In this document: one piece after another, positions 11,241-22,955 of the stretch
How positions within the stretch are numbered: the first letter of the stretch is position 1
How the letters are laid out: the number at the start of each line of letters is the position of its first letter
Assembly (NCBI RefSeq): GCF_007565055.1
Contig: NC_044555.1
Location: 37,736,235 to 37,800,234 of the forward strand
DNA from: Rhinopithecus roxellana
Lineage: Eukaryota; Chordata; Mammalia; Primates; Cercopithecidae
Length of the DNA stretch: 64,000 bases
Direction of reading: 5' to 3'
The notes under the pieces: generated by a model
Databases searched by the model: none
What the model was told of the DNA's origin: nothing
The model's input: the letters and a program-made list of their open reading frames with translations, nothing else
Position numbers and translations under genes: made by a program

Positions 11241-12857
11241 AATATTTTGTCATTATGTTATTTGGGCAATTTCTACCTTCAGGTAAGGAAAAATCACTTA
11301 TCTATGCTCCTTCTTTGGAAGGAGATATCAACACATCTGAATCTTGAAAGAAATTGAAGATCTCTTGGCCTCTATATTCACTTGCATGCTGAATTGTATT
11401 CAACATGGTTCTCAGTAGTGAGGTATGTTTATTACTTGAACAAAAGGCCTTTTGCCACACAAACTCACACACACACAAAATAATTCTAAAATCCTTACAG
11501 GCTTAGCAATCTGACAGTCTTACAGATGTGTAGATCTTAAAATCATAGACTTCTGTGGTAAGAAAGAACCTTCATAGTTATGTAATCTCTTCTGTAACAT
11601 ACATAACATGTGTTTCAGCCTGGGTTCAAATGTCTGAAGTAACATAGCATTTACTTTCTGAGATAAATATTAGAAAAAACTTATTTATATTGACCCCAAA
11701 ATTGTCTATGTACATCTTCTACCCACTGGGGTCCTGGCTTTCCTGAACACCACACAGGATACTCTAATCCCTTTTCTCCATGATAACCTTTAAGTTATTG
11801 GAAATTTGTTCTCAGGACCATCCAATTTTCTTTATTTCAGGTTAAACTTTTGATGTTATTTGAAATGTGTTTCTTGTAACACAATTTAGTTTATAGGGAA
11901 GCTATTGCAGTGGTCCCAAGAAGAGGCAGTGAGAACCTAACTTAGGGTGCTTGCTCTGGAACTGAAAGGAGATATCAATGCAAAAATATATTATGGAGCT
12001 AGATAAAAAACAAGACTTAAAAACAAATTGGTTTTGTGTGGCCTGTAAGAAGTCAAAGATGACACTGATATTTCAAGCCTAAATCGATGGAAAAACAGAA
12101 AGTGGAAAGATATTGGCATCATTCACATGAATAAAAAATGTAGAAGATTGAGTTTCAGAGGGGAGAAGCTAATCTAATGTTTAGAAACACACTTTTAGCT
12201 ACAGATAGGATACATAAATGAAAATGAGTAATGCACCATTGAAAATATGAACATAGAACTTGAGTACACAAGACAAAAATAAAAACAACAAAATATTGAA
12301 GACTTCTGGCCAAAATTAACATTCAAAAGAGATCAGTTCTAATACAGTAAGAGTTGGTGAGGTCTTTGGTAAACTAGAAAATGCATGCTCAATTTGAATG
12401 CTGACCATACAAACCATATCTGTAAACAAATTTGGTATAGAGTTTGCCAGCTTATTATCTCTGGTATGTGTCAAGATGAGAGTTAAGAAAAAAATCCCAG
12501 GCAACAACATGCTTTTATACAAAAAGGAATGTGAACCAGAAAAGCAGAATATAAAGTTGCATGAAACTGAGGAGTGGTTAATAAAGGAGAAAGAGGAGAG
12601 CCAAGCGCATATGCAGAATTACAACAGCCAGGGAAGAGACAAATGAAAATAAGTCAAATGACAAAGAGCACTAAGATGAAAAGACTGTTGGGTATTTTAG
12701 TCAGTGACTCCCCTGAGTGACATAGTACATTTTAAAGTGTCATAGGAAAGGTTTACAGAATAATTTGGACAATAGGATTTTAGAAGCATGAATATATTAT
12801 TCTTTTAAGAATTTTGTAGTGAAGAGAATTGAAAGACAGCATTGCAGCTTGGGGCGG
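11241..12857. other. Intergenic DNA, mostly single copy
   Basis: No gene is visible. The part at about 11890-12200 (TTGCAGTGGTCCCAAGAAGAGGCAG, later GTCAAAGATGACACTGATATTTC) resembles an ancient mammal-wide repeat that I cannot name. The rest shows nothing I can support. Confidence 0.45.
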
Positions 12858-13230
12858 TGATATTGTTTGACTGTGTCCCCACCCAAATCTCATCTTGAAT
12901 TTTAGTTCCCATAATCCCCACATGTCGTGGGAAGGACCTGGTGGGAGGTATTAATCCTGGGGGTAGTTAACCTCATCCTGTTTTCATGACAGTGAGTGAG
13001 TTCTCATGATATTTGATGGTTTTGTAAGGGGCTTTTCCCCCTTTCTCTTGGCACTTCCCTCTCCTGCCACCTTGTGAAGAAGGACGTGCTTGTTTACCTT
13101 TCCACCATGATTGTAAGTTTCCTGAGGCCTCCCCAACCATGCAGAACCATGGATAAATTAAACCTCTTTCCTTTATAAGTTACTCAGTCTTGAGCATTTC
13201 TTCATAGCAGCATGAGAATGGACTAATACA
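12858..13230 (+). repeat. 5' LTR of the MST provirus
   Basis: Starts with TG, ends with CA, and carries the family words CCCACCCAAATCTCATC, GAGTTCTCATGAT and CCATGATTGTAAGTTTCCTG. The TATA-like and polyadenylation region near 13155 (GGATAAATTAAACC) is where LTR transcription would have ended. Confidence 0.9.
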
Positions 13231-14755
13231 GTTAATTGGTTCTGCAGAGAGTGGGGTACTACTATAAAGAAACCTGAAAATTTGGAAGCGACTTTGGAAC
13301 TGAGTAACAGGCTGAGGTTGGAACAGTTTGCAGGGCTCAGAAGAAGACAGAAAGATGTGGGAAATTTGGAATTTCTTAGAGACTTGATGAAAGGCTTTGA
13401 CAAAATGCTGAGAGTGATATGGACTATGAAGTCTAGGCTGAGGTGATCTCAGATGGAGATGAGGAACTTGTTGGAAACTGGAATGAAGGTGACTCTTGCT
13501 ATGCTTTAGCAAAGACATTGGCAGCATTTTTCCATGCCGTAGAGATTTGTGGAACTTTGAACTTGAGAGGGATGATTTAGGGTGTCTGGCAGAATAAATT
13601 TGTAAGTGGCAAAGCTTTCAAGAGGAAGTAGAGCATAAAAGATTAGAAAATTTGCAGCCTGATGATGTAATAAAAAACAAAAATTCATTTTCTGGGGAGG
13701 AATTCAAGCTGGCTGTAGAAACTTGCATAAGTAATGAAGTGCCAAATGGTAATCACCAAGACAATGGGAAAAATGTCTCCGAGGCATGTCAGAGAACTTC
13801 ATTGCAGCCCCTTCCATCACAGGCCTGGAGTCCTAGGAGAAAAAAAATTATTTCCTGGGCCATGCCCAGGGCCCCCTGCTGTGTGCATCCTAGGGACTTG
13901 GCGCCCTGCACCCCAGTGACTCCAGTAATGGCTAAAACGGGCCAAAATATAGCTTGGGCCATTGCTTCCGAGGGTGCAAGCCCTAAACTTTGGCAGCTTC
14001 CATGTGATGTTGGTCCTGTGTGTGTGCAAAAGACAAGAACTGAGGTTTGAGAACCTCTGCCTAGGTTTCAAAGGATGTTTGGAAACAGCTGGATGTCCAG
14101 GCAGAAGTCTGCTGCAGGGTGAGCCTTCATGAAGAACCTCTGCTGGGCAGCGGGGAAAGGAAATGTGGGGTCAGAGCCATCACACACTGGGGTACTGCCT
14201 AGTGGAGCTGTGAGAAGAAGGTCAATGTGATTGAGACACCAGAATGGTAGACCCACCGGCAACCTGCATTGTGCACCTGGAAAAGCCACAGACACTTAGT
14301 TCAGGCACAAAAGCAGCTAGGAGGGAGGCTATGCTCTACAAAGCCACAGGGGTAGAGCTGCCCAAGGCCATGGGAGCCCATCCTTTGCATCAGTGTGCCC
14401 TAGATGTGAGACATGAAGTCAAAGGTGATCATTTTGGAGCTTAAGGTTTAATGACTTCCCTATTGTATTTTGGACTTTCCTATAACCTGTAACCCCTTCA
14501 TTTTGGCCAATTTCTCCCATTTGAAATGGGTATATTTACCCAACACATGTACCCTGACTGAATCTAGGAAGTAACTAATTTTCTTTTGATATTACAGGCT
14601 CATAGGCAGAAGAGACTTGCCATGTCTCATATGAGACATTGGACTTGGATTTTTGAGTTAATGATGGAATTAAGACTTTGGGGGATTGTTGGGAAGGCAT
14701 GACTGGTTTTAAAATGTGAAAGGAACATGATATTTGGGAGGGGCCAGGGATGGAA
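13231..14755 (+). repeat. MST internal region
   Basis: Begins GTTAATTGGTTCTGCAGAGAG just after the 5' LTR, the usual MaLR primer-site region, and ends GGGAGGGGCCAGGGATGGAA, the purine-rich tract before the 3' LTR. The segment 13950-14450 is closely similar to 30900-31400 in this window. There is no coding capacity. Confidence 0.85.
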
Positions 14756-15135
14756 TAATATGGTTAGGCGGTGTGCTGACACCCAAATCTCATTTTAAAT
14801 TGTAATCCCCATAATCTACACACGTCATGGGTGGGACCCAGTGAGAGGTAATTTAATCATAGAGGTGGCTACCCTTATGCTGTTCTCATGACAGTGAGTG
14901 AGTTCACGAGATCTGATGGTTTTATAAGGGGCTTTTATCCCCTTTGCTCAGCACATTTCTCCCCTGCCACCTTGTGAGGAAGAGCGTGTTTGCTTCTCCT
15001 CTCCTTCTGCCTTGATTGTAAGTTTCCCAAGGCTTCCCCTGTCCTGCGGAGCTGTGAGTCAATTAAATCCCTTTCCTTTATAAATTACCCAGTCTTGAAG
15101 ATTTCTTCACAGCAGCACGAGAATGGATTAACACA
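14756..15135 (+). repeat. 3' LTR of the MST provirus
   Basis: Matches the 5' LTR throughout. The first dinucleotide TG has decayed to TA and the end reads ATTAACACA. CAATTAAATCCC at about 15059 is the polyadenylation-region counterpart. Confidence 0.88.
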
Positions 15136-15138
15136 GGG

Positions 15139-15412
15139 AGTTAATTATTTGTTTTCATTGTGAGCATTCAAAATTATCTCTTCTAGCTTTTAAGAGCATA
15201 CACTGAATTATTGTTAACCTTATTCACCTTATAGTGCTGTATAACACTTATTCCACTCACCTTGCTGTAACTTTGTACCCATTAAGCAGCCTCCCCTTAT
15301 TCTCCTTCCCCAATACCTTTCCCAGCCTCTAATAACCACAATTCTTCTCTAAACTTCTACGAGTTCAATTTTATTTTTTTTTTAGCTCCCACATATGAGT
15401 TACAACATACAG
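15139..15412 (-). mobile_element. Old L1 3' UTR fragment
   Basis: Words such as GTGAGCATTCAAAATTATCTC, ATTGTTAACCTTATTCACC and CCCAGCCTCTAATAACCAC are the complement of an L1MA/L1MB-type 3' region. A second copy of this type is at 36.1-36.5 kb. It stops abruptly where the MER2-like element begins. Confidence 0.75.
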
Positions 15413-15424
15413 TCTTTATCAGAA

Positions 15425-15877
15425 ATAAATATTTTAAAATAAGTATTGTGTAGTCTAAGAGTACAGTGTCTATACATTCTAAAGTAGGGTATAATAATAT
15501 GCTAGCCCTTCACATCCATGCACCACTCACTCACAGACTCACCCAGAGCAATCTTCTGGGCCGCAAGATTTACTCACGGTAAGTGCTGTATACAGGTATT
15601 GTTTTTTGAATATTTTATATTATATGTTTACTGTAACTTTTCTATGTTTAAATATGTTTAGATATTCAAATACTGATCATTGTTTTCCAATTGCCTACAC
15701 TATTCAGTGCAGTAACATGCTGTACAGGCTTGTAGTCTAGAAGGATTAGGCTGTATCATATAGCTTAGGTATGTAGTAGGTTATAGTATCGATGTTTCTG
15801 AAGTACATTCTAGGATGTTTGCACAACGAATGAAATTTCCTAAGTATGTATCTATGTCATTAAGCAACGGATGACTG
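15425..15877 (-). mobile_element. MER2-like (Tigger family) DNA transposon
   Basis: A non-autonomous DNA transposon relic. The right end reads CATTAAGCAACGGATGACTG and is followed by TA (15878-15879), the target dinucleotide of this pogo/Tc1-like group. Internal words CAGTAACATGCTGTACAGG, TAGTCTAGAAGGATTAGGC and TAGGTATGTAGTAGG are typical of MER2. The left end is less clear and I see no clean inverted copy of the terminus there, so it may be partly lost. It encodes nothing. Confidence 0.75.
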
Positions 15878-15879
15878 TA

Positions 15880-16146
15880 CAATGTGCAAATGTAAACACT
15901 TCCACCACTTTATTTCCTCTTTGAGGTAAGAAAAAGATGAAAATTTATTTATCTTAATTCTCAAAGCAACATATTTTCTCATTTAGTAATATAGTTTAGG
16001 TAATATATTCTCATAATGAAGAATAATCCAGTTATAGGCATAAACCAGTGACATTATTATAGATGAAATCTTGTGAGAGAAACAATTAAAGCAAAATTCA
16101 TTTCCTCAAACAAAATTATTGAAATCTCTGTTAAAGTAAGTTATCT
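15880..16146. other. Short intergenic stretch
   Basis: No gene or repeat that I can support. Confidence 0.5.
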
Positions 16147-16699
16147 TGAAGACTTGTAGTCTTTTTTTTTCTCTTTATTTTATTTTATTTCAATAGTTTT
16201 GGGAACACATGTGGTTTTTTAGTTACATGACTAAGTTCTTTAGTGGTGACTTCTGAGATTTTGATGCACTTGTTACCTGAGCAGTGCACACTCTTACCAA
16301 TGTGTAATCTTTTATCCCTCACCATTCTGCCACCCTTTCCCTGAGTCCTCAAAGTCCATTATATCACTCTGTATCTTTGCATCCTCATATCTTAGCTCCA
16401 ACTTATAAGTGAGAACATATGATATTTGGTTTTCCATTTCTGAGTTACTTCACTTAGAATAATGGTTTCCAACTTCATCCAGGTTGCTGGAAATGCCATT
16501 ATTTCATTCCATTTTATGGCTGAGTAGTATTCCATGTTGGATATATACTACTTTTTAAAATCCATGCATTGATTGATGGGCATTTAGGTTGGTTCTATAT
16601 TTTCGCAATTGTGAATTGTGCTGCTATAAACATTCATGTGCAAGTGTCTTTTTTAACATAATGACTTCTTTTGCTTTGGCAAAATACCCAGTAGTGGGA

Positions 16700-18807
16700 T
16701 TGCTGGATTGAATGGTACTTCTACTTTTAGTTCTTTAGGGAATCTCCATGCTGTTTTCAGTAGTGGTTATACTAGTTTACATTCCCACCAGCAGTATAAA
16801 AGTGTTTCCTTTTCACCACATCCATGCCAATGTCTATTATATTTTGATTTTTAAATTACGGTCATTCTTAGAAGAGTAAGGAGGTATCTCATTGTGGTTT
16901 TAATTTGCATTTCCTTGATAATCAGAGATGTTGAGCATTTTTTTCATATGTTTGTTGGCCTTTTGTATATCTTCTTTTGAGATTTGTCTATTCAAATTAT
17001 TTGCCCAGTTTTTGATGGGATTATTTTTTTTCTTGCTGATTTGTGAAGAATGTCACTGGTATTTTGATAGAGATTGAATTGAGTCTGTAGATTGCTTAGG
17101 GTCATATGAACATTTTAACATTTTTGACTCTTCCAATCCATGAACATGGAATATCTTTCCAGTTTTTGATGTCCTCTAAATTCTTTTGTCAGTATTTTAC
17201 AGTTTTCATTATGAAGATCTTTCACTTAGGTTAAGTAAATTCCTAGCTATTTTATTTTATTTCTGGCTATTGTAAATGGGATTATATTTAAAACTCTCTT
17301 TTGATTTTACAACGTTACCATATAAAAATCCTACCAATTTTTGTATGTTGATTTTGTGTTCTCCAACCTTATAGAATTTGCTTATGAATTCTAATAGTAT
17401 TTTTCACGGAGTCTTAAAATTTTTCCAAATATAAGATCATATCAACTGCAAATGTAGGTTACTTGACTTCTTCCTTTCCAATTTGGAGGCCCTTTATATA
17501 TTTCTCTCATCTGATTGCTCTAGATAAGAAGTCCAGGACTATGCTGAATAATAGTGGTGACAAAGGTCATCCTTGTAATGTTGCAGATCTTAAGAGGAAA
17601 GACTTTCAGTTTCTCCATTTTTAGTATAATACTAGCTGTGGGTCTGTCATATACAGGTTTTATTATACTGAGGTATGCTCTTTTTATACCTGTTTTTTAA
17701 GGGTGTTTATCATGAAGGGATGTTGAATTTTACAAAATGTTTTTTAACATCAGTTGAAATAATTATATATTTTTGTTTTTCATTCTGTTGATATACCACA
17801 TGGACTGATTTTCATAGGTGGACTCATCCTTGCATCCCTGAAATAAATCCCACCTGGTCATCATGACTGATCGTTTCAATGTGTTGTTTAATTCAGTTTG
17901 CTAGTATTTTGTGGAGGATTTTTGCATCAATCTTCATCAGATATATTGGTTTGTAGTTTTCTTTTTTTTTTTTTTTTGATGTGTCTGCGTCTGGTTTTAG
18001 TATCAATGTAATACTGACCTTATAGGATGAGTTCGAATATGCTTCCTTCTTCTCTATATCCTGGAATAGTTTGAGTAGGATTGGTATTAGTTCTTTAAAT
18101 GTTTAGAATTCAGCAGTGAATCTATCAGATTCTGGACTTTTCTTTATTGGAAAATGTTTTATTACAGCTTTGTTCTTGTTAGTTGTTATTGATCTGCTCA
18201 GATTTTGAGTTTCTTTATAGTTCAATTTTGTTACGTTGCATGTGTCTAGAAATTTGTCCATTTCCTATGGATTTTTCAATTTATTGGTATATAGTTGCTC
18301 CTAGGAGTCGCTAATGAACTTTTGAATTTTATCAATATCCATTTTAATGTCTCTTTTTCAACTCTGATTTTGTTTACTTGTAAATTCTCTCTTTTTTTCT
18401 TAATATGGCTAATCATTTGTTAACTTTGCTTATCTTTAAAAAGAACAACTTTCTGTTTAATTTGTCTTTTCTATTATTTTCTTTATTTCTGTTGCATTTA
18501 TTTTTGCTCTAATCTTTATTATTTCATTTCTCCTACTAATTTTGAGTTCAGTTTTTTCTTACTTTTCTAGGTCTTTAAGATGCATTGTTAGGTTATTTGG
18601 TATTCCTTCTGTTTAAATGTAGGCACTTATAGCTATAAACTTCCACCTTAGTACTGCTTCTGTTGTATCCCATAGGTTTTTGTATATTGTGTTTCTACTA
18701 TCATTTGCTTCAGAAAAATTTTCAATATCCTTCTTAATTTCTTAATTGACCCACTGGTGATTCAGGAGGATGTTGTTTTAATTTCCATTTGTTTCTGTGG
18801 CTTCCGA
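16700..18807 (-). pseudogene. Old L1 ORF2 pseudogene, C-terminal two thirds
   Basis: Minus-strand L1 reverse transcriptase and C-terminal sequence. The FADD region is recognisable around 17440-17460 (complement of the 'SLFADDMI' codons is decayed to ATCATATCAACTGCAAATG). All frames contain stops, and about 670 bases are missing at 17046. The remainder of the gene, the endonuclease part, continues beyond the inserted L1PA from 25034. Nothing could be translated. Confidence 0.75.
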
Positions 18808-18817
18808 AATTCCTCGT
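18808..18817. repeat. Left target-site duplication of the L1PA
   Basis: AATTCCTCGT here matches AATTCCTCTT at 25034-25043 with one difference. Related L1s read AATTCCTCTT without interruption, so this is the pre-insertion sequence of the older L1. Confidence 0.85.
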
Positions 18818-18840
18818 TTTTTTTTTTTTTTTTTTCATTT

Positions 18841-18846
18841 TTTATT
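18841..18846 (-). terminator. L1 polyadenylation signal
   Basis: TTTATT on the plus strand is AATAAA on the L1 sense strand, about 6 bases before the A tail. This is the standard L1 position. Confidence 0.7.
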
Positions 18847-18989
18847 ATACTTTAAGTTCTAGGGTACATGTGCATAACGTGCAGGTTTGTTACATATGTA
18901 TATTTGTGCCATGTTGGTGTGCTGCACCCATCAACTCGTCAGCACCCATCAATTCATCATTTATATCATGTATAACTCCCCAATGCAAT

Positions 18990-19010
18990 CCCTCCCCCCT
19001 CCCCCCTCCC
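18990..19010 (-). other. G-run tract in L1 3' UTR, possible G-quadruplex
   Basis: On the L1 sense strand four G runs of 3-6 bases are separated by single A bases (plus strand: CCCTCCCCCCTCCCCCCTCCCC). L1PA 3' UTRs carry a polypurine tract here that can fold as a G-quadruplex. This copy has short loops and long runs. Confidence 0.7.
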
Positions 19011-19066
19011 CATGATAGGCGCCAGTGTGTGATGTTCCCCTTCTCGAGTCCAAGTGATCTCATTGT

Positions 19067-22000
19067 TCAGTTCCCACCTATGAGTGAGAACATGCGGTGT
19101 TTGGTTTTCTCTTCTTGTGATAGTTTGCTAAGAATGATGGTTTCCAGGTGCATCCATGTCCCTACAAAGGACGCAAACTCATCATTTTTTTATGGCTGCA
19201 TAGTATTCCACGGTGTATATGTGCCACATTTTCTTAATCCAGTCTGTCACAGATGGACATTTGGGTTGATTCCAAGTCTTTGCTATTGTGAATAGTGCTG
19301 CAATAAACATACGTGTGCATGTGTCTTTGTAGTACAATAATTTATAATCCTTTGGATATATACCCAGTAGTGGAATGGCTGGGTCATATGGTACATCTAG
19401 TTCTAGATCCTTGAGGAATTGCCATACTGTTTTCCATAATGGTTGAACTAGTTTACAATCCCACCAACAGTGTAAAAGTGTTCCTATTTCTCCACATCCT
19501 CTCCAACACCTGTTGTTTCCTGACTTTTTAATGATTGCCGTTCTAACTGGTGTGAGATGGTATCTCATTGTGGTTTTGATTTACATTTCTCTGATGGCGA
19601 GTGATGATGAGCATTTTTTCATGTGTCTGTTGGCTGTATGAATGTCTTCTTTTGAGAAATGTCTGTTCATATCCTTTGCCCACTTTTTGATGGGGTTGTT
19701 TGTTTTTTTCTTGTATATTTGTTTGAGTTCTTTGTAGATTCTGGATATTAGCCCTTTGTCAGATGAGTAGATTGCAAAAATTTTCTCCCATTCTGTAGGT
19801 TGCCTGTTCACTCTGATGGTAGTTTCTTTTGCTGTGCAGAAGCTCTTTAGTTTAATTAGATCCCATTTGTCAATTTTTGCTTTTGCTGCCGTTGCTTTTG
19901 GTGTTTTAGACATGAAGTCCTTGCCCATGCCTATGTCCTGAATGGTACTACCTAGATTTCCTTCTAGGGTTTTTATGGTATTAGGTCTAACATTTAAGTC
20001 TCTAATCCATCTTGAATTAATCTTTGTATAAGGAGTAAGGAAAGGATCCAGTTTCAGCTTTCTACTTATGGCTAGCCAATTTTCCCAGCACCATTTATTA
20101 AATAGGGAATCCTTTCCCCATTTCTTGTTTCTCTCAGGTTTGTCAAAGATCAGATGGCTGTAGATGTATGGTATTATTTCTGAGGACTCTGTTCTGTTCC
20201 ATTGGTCTATAGCTCTGTTTTGGTACCAGTACCATGCTGTTTTGGTTACTGTAGCCTTCTGGTATAGTTTGAAGTCAGGTAGTGTGACGCCTCCAGCTTT
20301 GTCCTTTTGACTTAGGATTGTCTTGGCAATGCGGGCTCTTTTTTGGTTCCATATGAACTTTAAAGCAGTTTTTTCCAATTCTGTGAAGAAACTCATTGGT
20401 AGCTTGATGGGGATGGCATTGAATCGATAAATATCCTTGGGCAGTATGGCCATTTTCATGATATTGATTCTTCCTATCCATGAGCATGGTATGTTCTTCC
20501 ATTTGTTTGTGTCCTCTTTGATTTCACTGAGCAGTGGTTTGTAGTTCTCCTTGAAGAGGTCCTTGACATCCCTTGTAAGTTGGATTCCTAGGTATTTGAT
20601 TCTCTTTGAAGCAATTGTGAATGGAAGTTCATTCCTGAATTGGCTCTCTGCTTGTCTGTTACTGGTGTATAAGAATGCTTGTGATTTTTGCACATTAATT
20701 TTGTATCCTGAGACTTTGCTGAAGTTGCTTATCAGCTTAAGGAGATTTTGGGCTGAGACGATGGGGTTTTCTAAATATACAATCATGTCATCTGCAAACA
20801 GGGACAATTTGACTTCTTATTTTCCTAACTGAATACCCTTGATTTCTTTCTCTTGCCTGATTGCCCTAGCCAGAACTTCCAACACTATGTTGAATAGGAG
20901 TGGTGAGAGAGGGCATCCCTGTCTTGTGCCAGTTTTCAAAGGGAATTTTTCCAGTTTTTGCCCATTCAGTATGATATTAGCTGTGGGTTTGTCATAAATA
21001 GCTCTTATTATTTTGAGGTACGTTCCATCAATACCGAATTTATTGAGCGTTTTTAGCATGAAGGGCTGTTGAATTTTGTCAAAAGCCTTTTCTGCATCTA
21101 TTGAGATAATCATGTGGTTCTTGACTTTGGTTCTGTTTATATGCTGGATTATGTTTATTGATTTGCGAATGTTGAACCAGCCTTGCATCCCAGGGATGAA
21201 GCCCACTTGATCATGGTGGATAAGCTTTTTGATGTGCTGCTGAATCCGGTTTGCCAGTATTTTATTGAGGATTTTTGCATCGATGTTCATCAGGGATATT
21301 GGTCTAAAATTCTTTTTTTGTTGTGTCTCTGCCAGGCTTTGGTATCAGGATGATGTTGGCCTCATAAAATGAGTTAGGGAGGATTCCCTCTTTTTCTATT
21401 GATTGGAATAGTTTCAGAAGGAATGGTACCAGCTCCTCCTTGTACTTCTGGTAGAATTCAGCTGTGAATCCATCTGGTCCTGGACTTTTTTTGGTGGGTA
21501 GGCTATTAATTGTTGCCTCAATTTCAGAGCCTGCTATTGGTCTATTCAGGGATTCAACTTCTTCCTGGTTTAGTCTTGGGAGAGTGTAAGTGTCCAGGAA
21601 ATTATCCATTTCTTCTAGATTTTCTAGATGATTTGCATAGAGGTGTTTATAGTATTCTCTGATGGTAGTTTGTATTTCTGTGGGGTCGGTGGTGATATCC
21701 CCTTTATCATTTTTTATTGCATCTATTTGATTCTTCTCTCTTTTCTTCTTTATTAGTCTTGTTAGTGGTCTGTCAATTTTGTTGATCTTTTCAAAAAACC
21801 AACTCCTGGATTCATTGATTTTTTGGAGGGTTTTTTGTGTCTCTATCTCCTTCAGTTCTGCTCTGATCTTAGTTATTTCTTGCCTTCTGCTAGCTTTTGA
21901 ATGTGTTTGCTCTTGCCTCTCTAGTTCTTTTAATTGTGATGTTAGAGTGTCCATTTTAGAGCTTTCCTGCTTTCTCTTGTGGGCATTTAGTGCTATAAAT

Positions 22001-22892
22001 TTCCCTCTACACACTGCTTTAAATGTGTCCCAGAGATCTGGTATGTTGTATCTTTGTTCTCATTGGTTTCAAAGAACATCTTTATTTCTGCCTTCATTTC
22101 GTTATGTACCCAGTAGTCATTCAGGAGCAGGTTATTCAGTTTCCATGTAGTTGAGCGGTTTTGAGTGAGTTTTTTAGTCCTGATTTCTAGTTTGATTGCA
22201 GTGTGGTCTGAGAGACAGTTTGTTATAATTTCTGTTCTTTTACATTTGCTGAGGAGTGCTTTACTTCCAATTATGTGGTCAATTTTGGAATAAGTGCGAT
22301 GTGGTGCTGAGAAGAATGTATATTCTGTTGATTTGGGGTGGAGAGTTCTATAGATGTCTATTAGGTCCGCTTGGTGCAGAGATGAGTTCAATTCCTGGAT
22401 ATCCTTGTTAACTTTCTGTCTCGTTGATCTGTCTAATGTTGACAGTGGAGTGTTGAAGTCTCCCATTAGTATTGTATGGGAGTCTAAGTCTCTTTGTAAG
22501 TCTCTAAGGACTTGCTTTATGAATCTGGGTGCTCCTGTATTGGGTGCATATATATTTAGGGGAGTTAGCTCTTCCTGTTGAATTGATCCCTTTACCATTA
22601 TGTAATGGCCTTCTTTGTCTCTTTTGATCTTTGATGGTTTAAAGTCTGTTTTATCAGAGACTAGGATTGCAACCCCTGCTTTTTTTTGTTCTCCATTTGC
22701 TCTGTAGATCTTCCTCCATCCCTTTATTTTGAGCCTATGTATGTCTCTGCATGTGAGATGGGTCTCCTGAATACAGCAGACTGTTGGGTCTTGACTCTTT
22801 ATCCAGTTTGCCAGTCTGTGCCTTTTAATTGGAGCATTTAGTCCATTTACATTTAAGGTTAATATTGTTATTTGTGAACTTGATCCTGCCAT
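19067..22892 (-). pseudogene. L1 ORF2 pseudogene of the full-length L1PA
   Basis: ORF2p copy with endonuclease, reverse transcriptase and Cys-rich C-terminus all present. The start is ATG at 22892, 63 bases after ORF1. Endonuclease signs are LNVNGLN, QETH, GDFN and SDHTA; the reverse transcriptase has HDQVGF, TRQGCPLSPL and FADD; the C-terminus has the C-x3-C-x7-H-x4-C pattern near 19490. Breaks: a one-base deletion near 22037, a two-base deletion near 21311, a TAA at 20817-20819 just ahead of the FADD motif, a stop near 19578, and an extra A near 19187 in the last codons. Five open pieces of 299, 236, 157, 408 and 128 codons remain. It is inactive. Confidence 0.93.
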
Positions 22893-22955
22893 TATGATAT
22901 TAACTGGTGATTTTGCTCGTTAGTTGATGCAGTTTCTTCCTAGCCTCGATGGTCT

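Larger units (their letters stand above)
12858..15135 (+). mobile_element. MST-type MaLR provirus, both LTRs present, non-coding
   Basis: A complete mammalian apparent LTR retrotransposon (ERVL-MaLR). Two related LTRs of 373 and 380 bases flank 1.5 kb of MST internal sequence. The 5' LTR begins TGATATTGTTTGACTGTGTCCCC and ends GGACTAATACA. MaLR internal regions carry no intact gag, pol or env and moved with enzymes from ERVL relatives. I see no coding frame here, only short chance frames such as 13652-14050. The 5-base flanks GGCGG and GGGAG would be target duplications only if two bases have changed. The two LTRs differ at many sites, showing an old insertion. Confidence 0.9.

Noticed and set aside
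13652..14050. 132-codon frame in the MST provirus, considered as a gag remnant
   Set aside because: MaLR internal regions are non-coding and the frame shows no capsid or nucleocapsid motif such as a zinc knuckle.
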